Positions 61,371 to 64,000 of a stretch of 64,000 bases of DNA are shown here, in pieces. Within the stretch, counting starts at the first letter, position 1. Each line of letters opens with the position of its first letter. The position numbers and the translations under genes are program-made. The DNA lies in contig OZ038384.1 in assembly GCA_964036045.1 (NCBI GenBank), positions 50,444,843 to 50,508,842 of the forward strand, written 5' to 3'. This stretch comes from Eutreptiella sp. 'Long Island Sound 2002'. Taxonomy: Eukaryota > Euglenozoa > Euglenophyceae > Eutreptiales > Eutreptiaceae. Under the pieces are notes generated by a model. The model was given only the letters and a program-made list of their open reading frames with translations. It made no database searches and was not told the origin of the DNA.

Positions 61371-62450
61371 CGCAGGGCCCGAATAAATTGACACTAGCTC
61401 TGTACATCCGGGCAGCAGTACAGAGGTGCAGGGGATCTGTAGGCAGCTGGAACCTGCGGAGGCAATGGCATTGGTTCCGGGGAGTGTTCACCATAGTCAA
61501 TTATGGGACAGTACGCAGGAAATAGGACAGGGTGAGGGTGAAGATGATATAGGTCGTGTCCACGGGGGCCGACGGTACAGGGGTAGCGGCCATGGAAGTC
61601 ATAGATGACGTGCACGAAGGGTTGGTTTTGGGGCTAAAGGGAGGTGATATTGTACACCACAGACCCGTTGAAGAGAGCAGACCATCCCTTGATGAGGTGG
61701 GTCCAGCACAGAGAGGTGCTGAGGATAGGTGAAGAGGAGGAGGCGGGCATGGAATAGGTCGTGAGAGCACTGAAGAAGAAGGTGGGTAGAGTGGCAGACA
61801 GGGAGGAAGTAGACAATACTACGAAACAGACAAGTATGCCACTCACGTTCGTCTCTAAGCAGGGAAAGGAAGAGTCCCCAAGGTGCATAGTGACGCGGGA
61901 CAGAGAGGAAACGAAGAGGGGGAGACCCACCAACATAGGCAAACGTTTGCTGCAGGAGGCTCATGAACTGTACCATCAGAGTGGAGGGGTATTATGGAGA
62001 TGCCAAGGAGGTGGCAGGTGGAGAGTCCTCAGGAGGGCAGGGATGGGAAGATGAGAGCTGTCATGGAAGGGGAAGCAGGCAGCAGGGTGAAAGCGGATCA
62101 TGCAAAAGAGGAGGGGCAAGCTGCAGCAAAAAATGAGGTGGAGGGCAACCATGGAACTGAGACAAGGGGAGTGAGAGGTTGAGGGTAAGCGTGAGGGAAG
62201 GGGAGCGGACAGACCAGGATGAAGAGGAGGGGGGCAGTGACAGCAAGCTGCAGGTACCCACCAGGCGAGTGACCCATTGATAGCATGCATATACTTGAAG
62301 TGAGAATCCACAACGTTGATCAAAGATGATCCCTGTACCCAATTACCAGATGAAGTGCACTCATGCCCTACTGCATGTGAAAAGAGAGGGACAGTGCATC
62401 AACAATCGTGTTCGACCGATTCTAGGAATTCATTTTTAACCCCCCCCCCG
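61371..62450. other. Purine-rich stretch, no supportable gene
   Basis: ORFs of 60-125 codons overlap on both strands over a G/A-rich plus strand. None shows a domain or clear exon structure. Confidence 0.35.
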
Positions 62451-62498
62451 TACAAGAACATGCGCGTGTTCTTATTTATTTGCGTGTTCTTATTTTTT

Positions 62499-62812
62499 GC
62501 GTGTTCTTATTTCTGAGACCTGGGTGTGCAACAGGGTAAAAATTAGAAATTCTTGGTATGCCAGCAGGGGCTGGCCCATGCAGAAATTGGGACCCTGTCA
62601 CATGCGGGAAGCATCAGGAAAAAGTTTAAAAATCCCAGGCATGCCAGCAGAGGCCAACAGGTGCTGAAATTGGGACCCTAGGACCTGTGGGAAGCATCAG
62701 GGTAAAAAATTTCCTGGTATGTCAGCAGGGCCCCATAGGTGCAGAAATTTGGACCCTAGGACCCCGGGGCCGGCTGCGTGTTCTTATTTTTGACTAAATA
62801 ATAAGAACACGC
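62499..62812. mobile_element. Possible MITE-like element with GCGTGTTCTTATT ends
   Basis: The left end reads GCGTGTTCTTATTT at 62499 and the right end AATAAGAACACGC at 62800-62812, its inverse complement. The interior holds three imperfect ~80-bp repeats (GGTATGCCAGCAGGG near 62557, GGCATGCCAGCAGAGG near 62638, GGTATGTCAGCAGGGC near 62717). Two more copies of the terminal word lie just left (62463, 62483). No target duplication could be fixed. Confidence 0.4.
62776..62812. other. Perfect 13-bp hairpin
   Basis: GCGTGTTCTTATT and AATAAGAACACGC are exact inverse complements with an 11-base loop (TTTGACTAAAT). It lies at the right end of the MITE-like element. Confidence 0.9.
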
Positions 62813-63449
62813 GTTGGTGTTCTTATTTTGGCTGCCTGTTCACGTACGGGGCGGGGGTTTAAGATATATCCTGGAGGTCAATGAAGTATAACGGCACACA
62901 CAAATGAGAGGCTAGCATCAAAGCTTAGCATAAAAGCAAATCTCCACCTTTAGCATGTCCACCCATTGCAGGTGCACACAGAATGTTCCACAAACAGCCA
63001 TCTCCAAAGATTGATTTATCACGATTCACATGCAAGGCAAACAAAGGACAAAAAAGAGAAGTAGAAGAAACTCATGGCAGAGCAATTACCGCGTTACTTT
63101 GTTCCTGCCCACTGCTTCTACCTCAGCCACCACCTTTTCAACTCCTCTTCTACTAGCGCTCTTCCAGCTTGAAAGGACTTGTGATACCCCATACATGTAG
63201 GCGTGGCAGATGCCCATGCAAATACCTCCATTAAACCGGTACCATCCCCCTCAAAGGGAACAGCTGGTGTGGGCGGAGACACCAGATCGGGCCTTCTATC
63301 ATGCACTGGAGTTGCCACTGCTTCCCCTTCGCATCCATTTCAGCAACACGATAGAATCTAACACTAGTAGCACCCGTTGGGAAGAGTTTTCAGACAATCG
63401 GCGCGTAGTGAAGAAAAGAGATCACACACACACACACCACCAGGAACAA
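62813..63449. other. Noncoding stretch, ends in a CA microsatellite
   Basis: No gene is supported. A short CA run at 63424-63436 lies beside the breakpoint with element D. Confidence 0.4.
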
Positions 63450-64000
63450 CTTGTTCCCCCGATTGGGGAGCCCATGGGGGCAACAGGTACTGGCAAAATC
63501 TCCTGGACAAGCTGACTATCAGCTCTGTTCGGTTACCTGATGAGGCCATCTACGTGCCTCTGGGGCGTAAGACGCCTATTGGGAAACCCGGATGGGGGAT
63601 TATGCTCAGCGTGGTAGACGGAGGTCTTACCTCCATCCCCTGGGAGGATCTGGACCCGACTCTGGTCCTGGCTATACAACGAGAAAGCGATGGACTCGCC
63701 TTGTGTGACTTGAAGGATTGACTACGACCTGAAAATGCTATTGAGACTATACCCGGAGGAGATGAGTACGTCGTGACTGACACCAACGCCCCCAACTCTC
63801 CCTGCCATGTACCTGTTCCTGATAGAGTCTCTGAGTGTGGACTATCCGGACTACCTAGCTCTATCCACTCAGATGACGAAACTGAGCACGACGCCTTCTT
63901 CGTGCAGACCTGTGTGGAGGAAGTGGAGAACGCCGAGTATGTCGCCCCACTGAAACCCCTACTCTCCATGAGGGTGGAAGACCCCGTGGACGAAGAGCTG
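63450..64000 (+). pseudogene. pol: Ty3-like element D, 5'-truncated relative of C, continuing past the window
   Basis: From TCSPDWGAHGG on, the sequence closely matches element C 21563-22130 at both DNA and protein level (LTISSVRLPDEAIYVPLGRK; SIHSDDETEHDAFFVQTC). It begins abruptly in the middle of the methyltransferase-like module, so the LTR, gag and protease are missing. A TGA at 63719-63721 replaces the CGA (Arg) of element C in LKD-R-LRP, a C-to-T change at CpG. RT would follow outside the window. It shows that family C is present in more than one copy and on both strands. Confidence 0.85.

Noticed and set aside
61599-61976. 125-codon minus-strand ORF as a host gene
   Set aside because: Overlapping ORFs of similar size on both strands in a purine-rich stretch, no domain and no splice pattern.

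Overview
The window is eukaryotic and built almost entirely of transposable elements and satellite DNA. There are no operons or ribosome binding sites. Coding stretches are retrotransposon gag and pol genes, the only probable host gene has GT-AG introns, and base composition switches abruptly at element borders. The many Ty3-like elements with chromodomains, a GC-rich LINE and a short TTAGGG-type interstitial telomere motif suit a large-genome alga or other protist. The species cannot be named from sequence alone.

Layout. (1) 1-7446, minus strand: Ty3-like element A (gag, protease, methyltransferase-like module, RT, RNase H), leaving the window at base 1. (2) 8385-12066: two fused satellites, a 379-bp unit and a ~200-bp unit, the latter broken by a third repeat family. 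(3) 12075-14243, minus: element B (gag and protease only), cut by the satellite. (4) 14244-26224, minus: element C, nearly complete with two LTRs; its 3' LTR also serves as the 5' LTR of B. (5) 26225-31313: old repeats and one probable host gene on the minus strand (30116-31160), with a duplicated exon. (6) 31314-56817, plus: element F, a chromovirus with LTRs at both ends, an iMet primer binding site, a polypurine tract and three tandem copies of its protease/methyltransferase-like segment. (7) 37747-48489, nested in F: a 10.7-kb GC-rich LINE insertion with a 14-bp target duplication and a (TCAAACC)3 tail. It carries a pol 3' remnant and then three more ORFs. (8) 56818-63449: minisatellites, diverged repeats and a MITE-like element. 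(9) 63450-64000, plus: element D, a 5'-truncated relative of C.

How the genes relate. A, C, D and F are Ty3-type and share an unusual order: protease, then a module resembling N6-adenine methyltransferases (DxF, NPPF-like and VxPxW motifs), then RT. A, B, C and F all have a primer binding site matching initiator tRNA-Met (TGGTAGCAGAGG or a close variant). All copies look decayed: single-base frameshifts, often in homopolymers, plus many in-frame stops, several exactly where the family has Trp. The points most worth following are the multi-ORF LINE, the conserved methyltransferase-like module, the stop codons at Trp positions, and tRNA-like modules inside LTRs and the F 3' region.
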